Shown here piece after piece: positions 46,231 through 55,946 of a DNA stretch of 64,000 bases (the first letter of the stretch is position 1; each line of letters opens with the position of its first letter). Origin of the DNA: CAVXSP01 sp963764505 (lineage in GTDB: Bacteria > Acidobacteriota > Vicinamibacteria > Vicinamibacterales > SCN-69-37); NCBI GenBank assembly GCA_963764505.1, contig CAVXSP010000001.1, positions 1,984,001-2,048,000 of the forward strand, in the 5' to 3' direction. Under the pieces are notes generated by a model, which saw only the letters and a program-made list of their open reading frames with translations, had not been told where the DNA came from and searched no databases. A program made the translations under genes and the position numbers.

Positions 46231-46836
46231 TTAGCCCCGGCGGCGACGGCGGCGGAGGGCGGCGAGCGCTGTGCCGGTGCCGACCAGGAGCAGGGTGGTC
46301 GGCTCCGGGACCGGCGCCAGGTCTCCGACCTGGATGGCGCCGGTCTCGAGATTCACCGTGAGCGACTGCGTATTCAGATCGCCGTTGGCGACGACCGACT
46401 GCGTGATCGTGAGCGGACTGAGCCCGTTGGCGCTCCCCTGGAAGCTCAGTGTCGCCAGCGTGAAGGAGCTGCCCTGCAGCCCCTGCAGCGTGCTCTCGTC
46501 GAGGAACGAGATCTCCGAGATATCGGCCACGCCGCCCGCGAAGCTGGCGGCGACCGGGAAGGTCTCGAGCGGGTTTCCGGGATCCCCGAGGCCGTTCCCG
46601 AGGGTGATCGATTGTCCCGACAGGATGGTGCTGTTGTAGGTCAGGTCGATATCGAAGCTGCCGACCTCCTCGCCACCGAGATTGCTGATGACGAGGTCCA
46701 CCGAGAACAGGTCTCCGATGTTGCCGGACTGAAACGACGGCACGACGCTCAGCAGCGGAATGGCCGCCGCGGTCCGCGGCAGCGAGAACAGGGCGGCTGC
46801 GGCGAGCGCCAGGGTCAGAAACAGATGCTTTTTCAT
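46231..46836 (-). CDS. Cohesin-like domain protein with PEP-CTERM signal, copy 1
   Basis: ATG at 46836 follows GAGGA. The signal peptide is MKKHLFLTLALAAAALFSLP through RTAAA. The body of about 140 residues has the cohesin pattern: LLSVVPSFQSGNIGDLFSVD, LVISNLGGEEVGSFDIDLTY, an acidic ISFLDEST turn and LATLSFQGSANGLSPLTI. The C-terminus is VPEPTTLLLVGTGTALAALR plus RRRRRG, a classic PEP-CTERM sorting signal. It is predicted to be cleaved by the exosortase and held at the surface, where it can bind dockerins. The gene upstream (37 bases) ends in a dockerin. Cohesin assignment is by pattern; a profile search would settle it. Confidence 0.82.
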   Translation of the reverse strand: MKKHLFLTLALAAAALFSLPRTAAAIPLLSVVPSFQSGNIGDLFSVDLVISNLGGEEVGSFDIDLTYNSTILSGQSITLGNGLGDPGNPLETFPVAASFAGGVADISEISFLDESTLQGLQGSSFTLATLSFQGSANGLSPLTITQSVVANGDLNTQSLTVNLETGAIQVGDLAPVPEPTTLLLVGTGTALAALRRRRRRG

Positions 46837-46873
46837 CACAAGTCCTCGAATCCGGGGAGACGGTTGAAAGCCC

Positions 46874-48662
46874 TTATTGCACGGCGCAGGCCGGCCGGGT
46901 GCACTTGACGACACAGAAGCGCGCGTCGACGACGTTGATGGTGCCGTCGCCGTTGGCGTCGCGCGGGTCGCCGGAGGACGCGGTCGTGTTGCGCGCGGCC
47001 GTGATGAGGCTGATGTCGCTCAGGTCCACGTCCTGGTCGCCGTCGACGTCGCACGTCACCCGGCTCGACGTCCAGAGCTTGCTGGCCGTGTTGCTCTGGA
47101 GGGCGCCGACCGCGCCGACGATCGAGTCGGTGCCCGTGTTCGCGCCGGTGTAGCAGAACTGCGCCTGGCCGGCCGTATCGGTGAAGGCGAAGCCGGTCGT
47201 GGCGTTCGGGCCGGTGACGGTGAAGTCGACGCGGACGCCGGAGAGTGGCGCGCCGTTCTGGTCGGTGACCGTGGCCGTGACGCAGTGCTGAGTGTTGACG
47301 GGATTGGTCGCGCTCACCGGCGCCAGGGCGATGTTCGTGACCAGGGCGACCTGGCCCAGCGCCAGCCCACCGGGATAACCATAGGAGTCTGCATTGGCGA
47401 AGCCGTACACGAACACGCCGAACGGCTGGGGCCCGGCCAGCGTGTGGCTGCCGAGCGCGACCGGCCGTTGCGTCCCGGAGAAAGAGCTGCCTGGAATGGG
47501 GGTGAACGCGGCGGCCGGAATCGCGACGCCGTCCAGCGTGACCGAGCCGACGGCCGCGGTCGGCGCCACCACGTTGATGTAATTGATCGGGAAGCCGGTG
47601 GCCGGTGTCGTCACGGTGTAGCCGGCCAGGAACTGCTCGAACGGCGGGATCAGCATCTCGAACGGGTCCGACGTCACGCCGTCGTAGCTCGTGCCGTTGG
47701 AGGTACTGGCCGACGAGGATCGGATTGGTCGCGCTGATGGTCGACGCGCCCGTCAGGATCGTCTCGAACACCTGGCCGCGGTTGATCGTCGCCACCGGGC
47801 TGCCGTTGACGTTGATGGTCGTGCTGTTCTGGGAGGCGAGGAACCGGAACGTGTCGCCGTTCAGACGGGTCGCCAGCGGTTCGGTCACGAACGTCTTGCC
47901 CCACGTCGAGACCGGCGGCATTTCCTCCTCGATGTGGTCGCAAAATGTTGCTCCTGACGGGACGTTCGCACACTGATGGCCGCCGAAGACCGCGACCGGC
48001 TTGTCCGAAGTCACGAGCGAGCCGGACAAGTCGGCGGGCGCCGCGCTCGTGTTGATGAGTTGATACGTCTGGCCCTGGTTGAGCATGACGTTATAGGGCA
48101 CGCCCGCGGCGTGGGCGCCCGTGCTCACCGACGGCGTGATCGTGACCGTCGTCGCGTCCTGCGTCGCCACGAGGCCGAAGAGCGTCGCGTTCACGATGTT
48201 CGTGTTCTCGTAGCCAAGCGTGAGGTACTCGGTGCCGAGGATGTCCGTCGGCAGACCGAGGTGAGCGTCCGTCGTTGCCACGACTCGGTTCAAGCCATAG
48301 ACGGTGACTTCGTCCTGCGCGGTCACGTGAATCCCCTGGGTCGTCACGGTGTCGCTGACCGAAACCACGGCCGAGGAAGGAAGACTGATCGAGGTCACGG
48401 TGTTGGCCGTCACCGCGAACGGAGTCGAAAACCCGAGCCCCGGGATCGACACCGTGCCAGACGTGCTCGTGTCGCTCGTAATGAAGAGGGTCAACTCAGG
48501 AGTGCTGAGATTGGCCGTGAACATCAGCCAGAAATCGGTGCCCTTGCTGTCCTGGCTGCCGGCGGCCTGCGCCGGCCGCTGCGTCAGCACGAACGTGAAC
48601 ATCAGCACGAGCGCAACGGCCGTCCCTATGAGCAGGCGGGTCCACTGGAACCGTGATCGCAT
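46874..48662 (-). CDS. Secreted IgGFc-binding-like / Ig-like protein with C-terminal dockerin, copy 1 (frameshifted)
   Basis: ATG 48662 with GGAGGAT upstream. Signal anchor MRSRFQWTRLLIGTAVALVL. Residues about 35-420 resemble the IgGFc-binding N-terminal domain (KGTDFWLMFTANLS, VTVYGLNRVVATTDAHLGLP, VAVFGGHQCANVPSG). An extra C near 47697 shifts the frame just after PILVGQY; the corrected reading is SNGTSYDGVTSDPFEMLIPP. An Ig-like (Big-1 type) domain follows, with QHCVTATVTDQNGAPLSGVR. The C-terminus is a type I dockerin with two calcium loops, DVDGDQDVDLSD and DANGDGTINVVD. About 596 codons. It is predicted to be secreted and docked to the cohesin partner. Confidence 0.84.
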
Positions 48663-48709
48663 GAATCATCCTCCGTGGCTGGACTTTTCCCGGGCCGGCG
48701 TGGCTTTTA

Positions 48710-48724
48710 GCACGCCCCGTGCCA
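48710..48724 (-). promoter_or_regulatory. Sigma-54-like promoter of unit 1
   Basis: The minus strand reads TGGCAC-GGGGC-GTGC. The GG and GC dinucleotides are ten bases apart, as RpoN needs, although the -12 box has GTGC rather than TTGC. It lies 48 bases upstream of ATG 48662. The same TGGCAC-N5-GTGCT element is found at the same place in unit 2. Confidence 0.6.
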
Positions 48725-48901
48725 GCGAGGCGTCGCGCTGGGCAACGACCGGGGAACTGCAGGGCGTGCGGATTGTTGACCTGAGGGCGGACTTAAGCCC
48801 GAGCGCTGGAGTCCTTCACTGCGTGGACTGAGGTGCTCTCCGAGCTACCAGCGCGGACATCTGGACTTGAGACTGTGCTGAAACGGCGGACAAGAACAGG
48901 A

Positions 48902-48937
48902 CCGCCCGGGCCCTTCAAGTAAGAGGGACCCGGGCGG
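48902..48937 (-). terminator. GC-rich hairpin after unit 2 (possible terminator)
   Basis: ccgcccggg (48902-48910) pairs exactly with cccgggcgg (48929-48937) around an 18-base loop. It lies 44 bases downstream of the copy 2 cohesin stop on the minus strand. Only a broken T-rich tract follows on that strand (TCCTGTTCTTG), so termination may be partial. Confidence 0.5.
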
Positions 48938-48980
48938 CACCTGGCCGGAATCAACCGACCCGGCGCAGAAAGAGCTCAAG

Positions 48981-49590
48981 CTAGCTTCGGCCTTTGCGAC
49001 GGCGGCGGAGCGCGGCCAGGGCCGTGCCGGTGCCGACCAGGAGCAGGGTGGTCGGCTCCGGGACCGGCGCCAGGTCTCCGACCTGGATGGCGCCGGTCTC
49101 GAGACTCACCGTGAGCGGCTGCGTATTCGAATCGCCGTTGGCGAAGACCGACTGCGTGATCGTGAGCGGACTGAGCCCGTTGGCGCTCCCCTGGAAGCTC
49201 AGTGTCGCCAGCGTGAAGGAGCTGCCCTGCAGCCCCTGCAGCGTGCTCTCGTCGAGGAACAGAGATCTCCGAGATATCGGCCACGCCGCCCGCGAAGCTG
49301 GCGGCGACCGGGAAGGTCTCGAGCGGGTTTCCGGGATCCCCGAGGCCGTTCCCGAGGGTGATCGATTGTCCCGACAGGATGGTGCTGTTGTAGGTCAGGT
49401 CGATATCGAAGCTGCCGACCTCCTCGCCACCGAGATTGCTGATGACGAGGTCCACCGAGAACAGGTCTCCGATGTTGCCGGACTGAAACGACGGCACGAC
49501 GCTCAGCAGCGGAATGGCCGCCGCGGTCCGCGGCAGCGAGAACAGGGCGGCTGCGGCGAGCGCCAGGGTCAGAAACAGATGCTTTTTCAT
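48981..49590 (-). CDS. Cohesin-like domain protein with PEP-CTERM signal, copy 2 (one frameshift)
   Basis: Nearly identical to the gene at 46231 over the signal peptide and the first 110 residues. One extra A at about 49262 (aacagagat against aacgagat in copy 1) breaks the frame. After it the sequence again matches copy 1, with a few substitutions (FANGDSNTQPLTVSLE). The C-terminus is VPEPTTLLLVGTGTALAALR plus RRRKGRS. The PEP-CTERM signal is retained, so the gene is probably functional if the indel is an error. Confidence 0.8.
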
Positions 49591-49627
49591 CACAAGTCCT
49601 CGAATCCGGGGAGACGGTTGAAAGCCC

Positions 49628-51416
49628 TTATTGCACGGCGCAGGCCGGCCGGGTGCACTTGACGACACAGAAGCGCGCGTCGACGACGTTGATGGTGCCG
49701 TCGCCGTTGGCGTCGCGCGGGTCGCCGGGGGACGCGGTCGTGTTGCGCGCGGCCGTGATGAGGCTGATGTCGCTCAGGTCCACGTCCTGGTCGCCGTCGA
49801 CGTCGCACGTCACCCGGCTCGACGTCCAGAGCTTGCTGGCCGTGTTGCTCTGGAGGGCGCCGACCGCGCCGACGATCGAGTCGGTGCCCGTGTTCGCGCC
49901 GGTGTAGCAGAACTGCGCCTGGCCGGCCGTATCGGTGAAGGCGAAGCCGGTCGTGGCGTTCGGGCCGGTGACGGTGAAGTCGACGCGGATGCCGGAGAGT
50001 GGCGCGCCGTTCTGGTCGGTGACCGTGGCCGTGACGCAGTGCTGAGTGTTGACGGGATTGGTCGCGCTCACCGGCGCTAGGGCGATGTTCGTGACCAGGG
50101 CGACCTGGCCCAGCGCCAGCCCACCGGGATAGCCATACGAGTCTGCACTGGCGAAGCCGTACACGAACACGCCGAAGGGCTGTGGACCCGCTAGCGTGTG
50201 GCTGCCGACCGAGATGGCACGCTGGGTCCCGGAAAAAGCGCTGCCGGTAATCGGCGTGAACGCGCCGGGCGGAATGGCCACACCGTCGATGGTCACCGAT
50301 CCCACGGCCGCGTTCGGGGCGACGACGTTCACGTAGTTGATGGCGAATCCCGAGGCCGGCGTCGTGATCGTGTAGCCGGCGAGAAACTGCTCGAACGGCG
50401 GGATCAGCATCTCGAACGGGTCCGACGTCACGCCGTCGTAGCTCGTGCCGTTGGAGTACCTGGCCGACGAGGATCGGGTTGGTCGCGCTGATGGTCGACG
50501 CGCCCGTCAGGATCGTCTCGAACACCTGGCCGCGGTTGATCGTCGCCACCGGGCTGCCGTTGACGTTGATGGTCGTGCTGTTCTGCGAGGCGAGGAACCG
50601 GAACGTGTCGCCGCTCAGACGGGTCGCCAGCGGTTCGGTCACGAACGTCTTGCCCCACGTCGAGACTGGCGGCATCTCTTCTTCGAGGTGGTCGCAGGCG
50701 ACGGCGCCGGCAGGGATGTTCGCGCACTGATGCCCGCCGAAGACCGCGATGGGCTTGTCCGACGTGACGAGCGAGCCGGACAGGTCGGCCGGCGCCGCAC
50801 TGGTGTTGATGAGCTGATACGTCTGGCCCTGGTTGAGCATGACGTTGTAGGGCACGCCCGCGGCGTGGGCGCCTGTCGTGACCGATGGCGTGATAGTGAC
50901 CGTCGTCGCGTCCTGCGTCGCGACGAGCCCGAAGAGCGTCGCATTCACGACGTTCGTGTTCTCGTAGCCAAGCGTCAGGTACTCGGTGCCCAGGATGTCC
51001 GTCGGCAACCCCAGGTACGCGTCCGTCGTGAACTGCCGGCGATTCAAGCCATAGACAGTCACCTCGGCCTGCGCCGTCACGTGAATTCCCTGGCTGCTGA
51101 CGCTGTTGCTGCCCGTCACGAGGGCCGTCAGCGGAATCGACACCGATGTCACGGTGTTGGCGGTCACCGTGAACGGCGTCGAGAACGAGAGCCCTGGAAT
51201 GGCGACTGTGCCGGACGTGTTCGTGTCGCCGGTGATGAACAGCGTGAGCGTGTCGATGCTCAGGTTATTCGTGAACATCAGCCAGAAGTCGGTGCCCTTG
51301 CTGTCCTGGCTGCCCGCGGCCTGTGCCGGGCGCTGCGTCAGCAGGAACGTGAACATCAGCACGAGCGCAACAGCCGTTCCCACGAGCAGTCGAGTCCACT
51401 GGAACCGTGATCGCAT
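49628..51416 (-). CDS. Secreted IgGFc-binding-like / Ig-like protein with C-terminal dockerin, copy 2 (frameshifted)
   Basis: Paralogue of the gene at 46874, with the same length and order: signal anchor, IgGFc-binding-like domain (KGTDFWLMFTNNLSIDTLTL, CANIPAGAVACDHLEEEMPP), Ig-like domain, dockerin (DVDGDQDVDLSD, DANGDGTINVVD). The N-terminal half differs from copy 1 by many substitutions, while the Ig-like and dockerin part is almost identical. An extra G near 50455 shifts the frame at nearly the same place as the extra C in copy 1. The cohesin partner follows 37 bases downstream, as in unit 1. Confidence 0.84.
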
Positions 51417-51511
51417 GAATCATCCTCCCAAGGGGGAACTTGAGATGCACTAGCCGCGGCGTCCCAAGGGGGGAACTCGGGATGAACGTGCCCAGGCCGG
51501 CCGGCGCAGAA

Positions 51512-51526
51512 GCACGCGACGTGCCA
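51512..51526 (-). promoter_or_regulatory. Sigma-54-like promoter of unit 2
   Basis: The minus strand reads TGGCAC-GTCGC-GTGCT, with the same spacing and variant -12 box as unit 1, 96 bases upstream of ATG 51416. The leader here contains an extra near-direct repeat (cccaagggggaactt / cccaaggggggaactc), which explains the longer distance. Confidence 0.6.
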
Positions 51527-52022
51527 ATCGTCATCGAGACCAACGGCAGAACCCCAACTCTCGATATTTTGGAGGTTTTCGGAACATACGCCGCTATCTG
51601 CTCCGCTGGCGCGAAGGAGTTGTCGGCTCATGAGAGGACTAAAGACCAACGGCCGGATTCCTTCGCAGCCGTTGGCCGGGGTTATTCCGGAGTGTCAGTC
51701 GGTGGAGGAGAACCCGGCGGCGAGCGGAGAAGGCCGCGAGCGGGTTCCCCCAACCGCCGCGACCGTTCCCCGTGCGATCGAACCGTTCCGACAGATAGTT
51801 GGAAATCAGATCAAGTCGAAACGCCGACCACCTCGCCGCCGAGATGATTGACGACAAAGCACGGCCCGTGCCACACATCTGCGATGCCGTGCGCGTGTGC
51901 GCAACTGCTCGCTGCAAAGGGGTTCTCCGCGCGGCGCGGCGTTCCGTCTTCCGCCCGGCGTGCGCGCTTGTCAGCCGTCGCGGCGATTAAAGCCCAACGG
52001 CCGGGTTCTTCCAGCGGTTGGT
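51527..52022. other. Intergenic region, no supported gene
   Basis: About 500 bases. Open frames here have no recognisable protein pattern. Two similar G/C-rich motifs are present, ccaacggccggattccttc (51647) and cccaacggccgggttcttcc (about 51994), each followed by a partial inverse (gccgttggcc, gcggttgg). They look like small hairpins. A short A/T-rich patch (tcgatattttggaggttttcg, 51560-51580) lies near the unit 2 promoter and could hold an activator site. Confidence 0.35.
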
Positions 52023-53103
52023 CTATTCCCGAGAGAGCATGCTGTCGGCCGGCACCGGTGGGCGACCCCGTGTGCGGCGGGCGCACCAGACCACGATGGC
52101 CACCGCCCAGGCGGCATCCCGGACAAGGTGCACCGGCGGGAACCAGAGCCCCGTCGGGATCCCGGAACCGCGCGGCGGCTCGAATGCCTGCCACCAGCCG
52201 TTCGACGGCGAGCCCGGCGACGAGCGCGAGACCGGCGAACGCGGGAAGTCTTCCGGGTCCGCCGGCGAGGCCGACGATTCCGCCCGTCGCCACCAGCACC
52301 AGCGCCGCGGCCATGGCCGGCGCGTGCAGCATCATCGTCCAGCGCGAGACATCGTCTCCGCCGGCGCGGTGCCGGTGCTTGGCGACGAGATCGAGCCGCC
52401 CGTAGCCGAACCCGTATTGCTGCCAGAAGTACGGGACGAGGCCCTCGCGCCAGTAGTGGGTCGCCCTCGCGTCGCGGCAGAAGGCGAGGCGATAGCCCGC
52501 GCCGCTCAACCGGTAGCTCATGTCGTTGTCGTAGCCGTAGCCGAGCGTCTCGTCGAAGAGCCCGACCTGCACGAGCGCCGACCGCCTGTAGATGCTGTTG
52601 CCCGTGCACACGTGGTCGGTCCACGGGCCGAGCTGCGTATATCGCTGCCGGAGATCGAGCCCCATCACGCGAGACCACAGCCGCGCCCCCGGCGCGGGGA
52701 CGTAATGGCCCTGGGCGGCGGCGACGGACGGGTCGCCAAGCGCGGCCGTGAGCCGCTCGATCCAGTCGTGCGCGATCACGACGTCCTGGTCGATCTGCGC
52801 GATGAGCGGGTACCGGGCGGCGCGGATGCCGGCGTTCAGCGCGGCCGCGGCGCCGCGGCGCGCGCCGTCGAGCAGCTTCAGATCGCCCGCCGCCGCATGT
52901 CGCGCGAGGATCTCGCGGGACCCGTCCGTGCTGCCGTCGTCGATGGCGACGATCTCGAGCGGTCCGGGGCATCGTGCGGCGAGAACGGCGGCCAGGACGT
53001 CTTCCAGCCAGCGCGCGCCGTTGTGGACGGGCAGGACGATGCTGACGCCCGGGTGGAGCGACCCGTCGTGGGAGCGCGCAGGGGCCGGCGCCGCAGCGTC
53101 CAT
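52023..53103 (-). CDS. GT2 glycosyltransferase with C-terminal membrane helices (one frameshift)
   Basis: ATG 53103. The N-terminal part is proline-rich, then VSIVLPVHNGARWLEDVLAA, IVAIDDGSTDGSREILARHA, the metal site LIAQIDQDVVIAHDWIERL, and DETLGYGYDNDMSYRLSGAG with the catalytic acidic residue. YFWQQYGFGYGRLDLVAKHR precedes two or three membrane helices (APAMAAALVLVATGGIVGLA). An indel near 52150 shifts the frame. The corrected end reads FPPVHLVRDAAWAVAIVVWC and stops at 52023. One frame runs on to 51811 but is not convincing. It resembles membrane-linked GT2 enzymes that lengthen surface glycans. Confidence 0.82.
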
Positions 53104-53118
53104 GGCCGGTTCAGCATC

Positions 53119-54382
53119 TCATGGAGCGGCGAGTTCCTGGTAAAGGGCTTCGAGCTGCCGGCACACCGATTCGGTGCCGAACAGATCCCGCACGGCGGAC
53201 TGGGCCTCGACCGCTCTCAGGCGCCATTCGGCCGGGCGCTGCAGCACGATTTCGATCGCCTCGGCCAGCGCCGCCGCGTCTCCCTCCGGCACGACGACCC
53301 CGCCGCCGACCCGCCCGATCACCTCGCCGCACCCGCTGTCGTCCGCGACGATGACGGGCGTGCCGCAGAGCAGCGCTTCGAGCGGGACCAGGCCGAAGAT
53401 TTCGTGTTGTCCCGCGTAGACGACGACGTCGGCGGCGGCGAGCGCGTCGAGGCGGTCGCGGCCGGTGAGCAGGCCGGTGAAGGTCGTCCGGTTCCGGATG
53501 CCGAGCGCGTCGATGAGCCGCTCGAGCTCGCGGCCGTAGCCCATGTCGTTGCCGGCGACGACGAGCCGTGCGGCGGGCGAGTCGAGGCGCGCGAACGCCC
53601 GCGCGAGCACGTCGAGCCGCTTGCGCGGCGTGATCTTGCCCAGGTACATGACGACGGGCGCGGTGCCGAGGCCGAACCGCTCGCGAAAGGCGGCGGGGTG
53701 GAGGGGCGCGTCGAACTCGGCCAGATCGAGCGGGTTGGGGATGACGCGGATGAGCTCGGGCCGCACGCCGAGAGCGGCGAGCTGTCGTCGCTCGGCCTCG
53801 GTCACGGCGAGGAGCCGGCCGGCGCCGCGAACGACGTCGCGGCCCACGGTCGCGTCGAACACGCGCTTGGCGAGCCGGCGGCGCTCGATGACGGGCGCGG
53901 TGCCGTTTGGCGCGAGGACGTAGGGCACGCCGGCGCGGGTCAGCTCGCGCGCGGCGGAGACGCCCGGGAGGTTGCGGCAGGCGTGGAGATGCGCCACGTC
54001 GAACTCGCGCGCGTGGGTCCGCAGGAAGCGCGCCATCCCGCGGGCGAGGAAGAGCTGGGCGTGGTACGCCGAGCGTGTTGGACGCGTTCGGGAACACGTG
54101 AATCGTCACGCCCGTCGGGGACCGTTCCTGCCACGGGCCGGCGCGCGGCGCCCCGGCCGGCCGGTCGAGCCGGCGCCGCCCGTCGCAGGCGTCGGTCGTG
54201 ACGACCGTGACGTCGTGGCGGGCGGCGAGGCCGTTGGCGAGGGCGGCGGCGATCCGCGGGATGCCGCCGTAGGCCCAGGCGCGCTCGTAGTAGGGAGTGA
54301 CGTGGAGGATCCGCAGATGAGCAGCCCGTTCGGGAGTGGATTGTATCGGCTCCCGAGCCCCTCCGGCGGGTCGAGCGCGCAA
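53119..54382 (-). CDS. GT4 family glycosyltransferase (one frameshift)
   Basis: The N-terminal frame holds LRILHVTPYYERAWAYGGIP, RIAAALANGLAARHDVTVVT and IHVFPNASNTLGV. An indel near 54075 then joins YHAQLFLARGMARFLRTHAR. The C-terminal domain has VVMYLGKITPRKRLDVLARA, VVYAGQHEIFGLVPLEALLC and GTPVIVADDSGCGEVIG, the GT4 donor-binding signature. The start is unclear: the open frame begins at a TTG (54382) and the first fold strand starts near 54313. It follows the GT2 gene by 15 bases in the same direction, so both probably extend the same polymer. Confidence 0.82.
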
Positions 54383-55085
54383 CTCCCGGCGGCGCGCCCG
54401 ACAGGTCCGCTCGATGGCACGTACGGTCCGCTACGGGCGCCTGCATCGACCGCTCAGCGCCCTGGCCGGGGCGCTGCTCGGCGGCCTGCACTCGCCGCTC
54501 AGCTCCAGAATCCAACGCGCCGCTGCCGAGAGTCAGTTGGGTTGACGATCCGGAGGCTTCCGGAGCCGACGCTCGAAACCGCGGCCTCCATCCGCGCGGA
54601 TTTCGTGCTGCCGCGCATCGGGCCGCTCCGCGGTCGGCCATCATCTCGTCTGGGCCGCCGCGGAGGTCGGCCCTCGAAATCCGCACTCCTTCCGGCGCGG
54701 TTTCGCGCTGACGCGAGTCGCGTCGCTCCGAGGCGCCTCCGGATCGTCAAGCCAACTGACTCTCGGCAGTCCGCCCACTGGAACCCAGCACGTTCGTGGC
54801 CCTCACGAATCAGGATCTTGCAGCGAAACCGTCAGGACAAGAGGCTGCCGCCCGCGTGACGATCCGCGCGTCGGGCCCATGTCGAGTCGAGCCGCTGCTC
54901 GGCGTCCAGGGCGAGCGGGAGGCGTGGGCACCGGTCTTGATCAGACTGCGCAGTCGAGCGAGCTGAAGATGGGGTGCGCGCTGGTGGGTCTCCGAGCTGG
55001 AGGGTCCGCGGACGTGCCATCTGGAGGCGGGCACGGCGGCGCCGATGATACATTAGGGAGCCCCCGGGAAGCGTTCCATGCCCCT
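54383..55085. other. Intergenic region with an inverted-repeat element
   Basis: About 700 bases between divergent genes. It holds the inverted-repeat unit 54524-54769 and otherwise no convincing coding pattern. The stretch 54770-55085 should contain the promoter of the ABC exporter operon; an A/T-containing patch (gatgatacattaggga, 55043-55058) lies about 35 bases before the start. Confidence 0.4.
54524..54769. repeat. 246-bp inverted-repeat element (MITE-like)
   Basis: Ends are inverse copies of about 36 bases (CTGCCGAGAGTCAGTTGGGT onward against 54735-54769) with one or two mismatches. The interior is a second imperfect palindrome built from ctcgaaaccgcggcctcc-type blocks (54570-54720). 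No open frame with protein character lies inside. It could be a non-autonomous transposon or a large structured RNA element. Confidence 0.7.
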
Positions 55086-55939
55086 ATGCCACCAGACGTA
55101 AGTCCCGTGCTCGACCGGCCGTCCGGCCGGTCGGGAGTGCCGCCATACGCCCCCATCAGCCGGACGGCCCAGCGGAGACGCTCGGTCGATTTCAGCGGCC
55201 TGGTCTGGACGCTCGTGCGGACGGACTTCAAGACGCGGTATCACGGGACGATCGGCGGGTTCCTGTGGGCGTTGTTCAAGCCGCTGGCGATGTTCCTCGT
55301 GCTGATGGGCGTGTTCTCGTTCGTGTTCCACAGCGACCAGAACTACCGGCTGAACCTGATCGTCGGGCTGTTCCTGTACGATTTCTTCTCGGACGCGACC
55401 AAGACCGGGCATGATTTCGCTGCGCGCCAAGGGCTACCTGATCACGAAGGCGAAGTTCCCGTCCTGGATCATCGTCGTCACGTCGATCTCGAACGCCGTC
55501 ATCACGCTGGCGATCTTCCTGGTGTTCGCGCTGGCGTTCCTGACGCTGTCCGGCCATGCGCCTTCGGTCGCGGGCGCGGGGCTCTTCATCTGGTACCAGC
55601 TCCACCTGTTCCTGATCGTGGTCGGCTTCTCGCTCGCGACGAGCGTGCTCTTCATGAAGTACCGGGATCTGAACCAGGTCTGGGAGGTGGTGGCGCAGGC
55701 CGGGTTCTTCATCGCGCCGATCATCTATCCGCTCAGCATCCTGCCGGAGCGGCTGCACTTCTATCTCTACATCTGGCCGCCGACGCCGGTCATCATGTTC
55801 TCGCGGTCGGTGCTCGTCGACGCGTCGTGCCGAGCGGCTTCGCGCACGCTGCTGCTGACGCTCGAGGCGCTGTCGGTGCTGGGCGATCGGGATCCTGATC
55901 TACCGCCGGTACGCGCCGCGCGTGGCGGAGTACGTGTGA
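55086..55939 (+). CDS. ABC-2 type polysaccharide export permease (Wzm-like; two frameshifts)
   Basis: From ATG 55086 (MPPDVSPVLDRPSGRSGVPP) it reads FSGLVWTLVRTDFKTRYHGT, then IGGFLWALFKPLAMFLVLMG. An indel near 55410 joins SLRAKGYLITKAKFPSWIIV, then ITLAIFLVFALAFLTLSGHA and VAQAGFFIAPIIYPLSILPE. A second near 55875 gives the end IGILIYRRYAPRVAEYV. About 284 codons and six helices. The KAKFP loop and export-family spacing match polysaccharide ABC permeases. The ATPase follows after seven bases. This is a second exporter, distinct from that at 13598-15658. Confidence 0.85.
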
Positions 55940-55946
55940 GCGGGCG

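Larger units (their letters stand above)
46231..51526 (-). repeat. Tandem duplication of a dockerin-cohesin unit
   Basis: Two units, 46231-48724 and 48981-51526, each run promoter, dockerin protein, cohesin/PEP-CTERM protein, at an offset of about 2754 bases. Identity is highest from the middle of the dockerin gene through the cohesin gene, including the 37-base spacer, and lower in the 5' half of the dockerin gene. Confidence 0.92.

Noticed and set aside
51527..52022. A small gene or riboswitch between the dockerin unit and the GT2
   Set aside because: Open frames lack protein pattern and no known riboswitch core was recognised; only weak hairpins are visible.
51811..52022. C-terminal extension of the GT2 gene to 51811
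   Set aside because: After the indel near 52150 the frame loses membrane-helix character; the alternative frame keeps it and stops at 52023.
54524..54769. Integron attC site or tRNA gene
   Set aside because: There is no attC core pair, no integrase and no tRNA cloverleaf; the symmetry fits an inverted-repeat element better.
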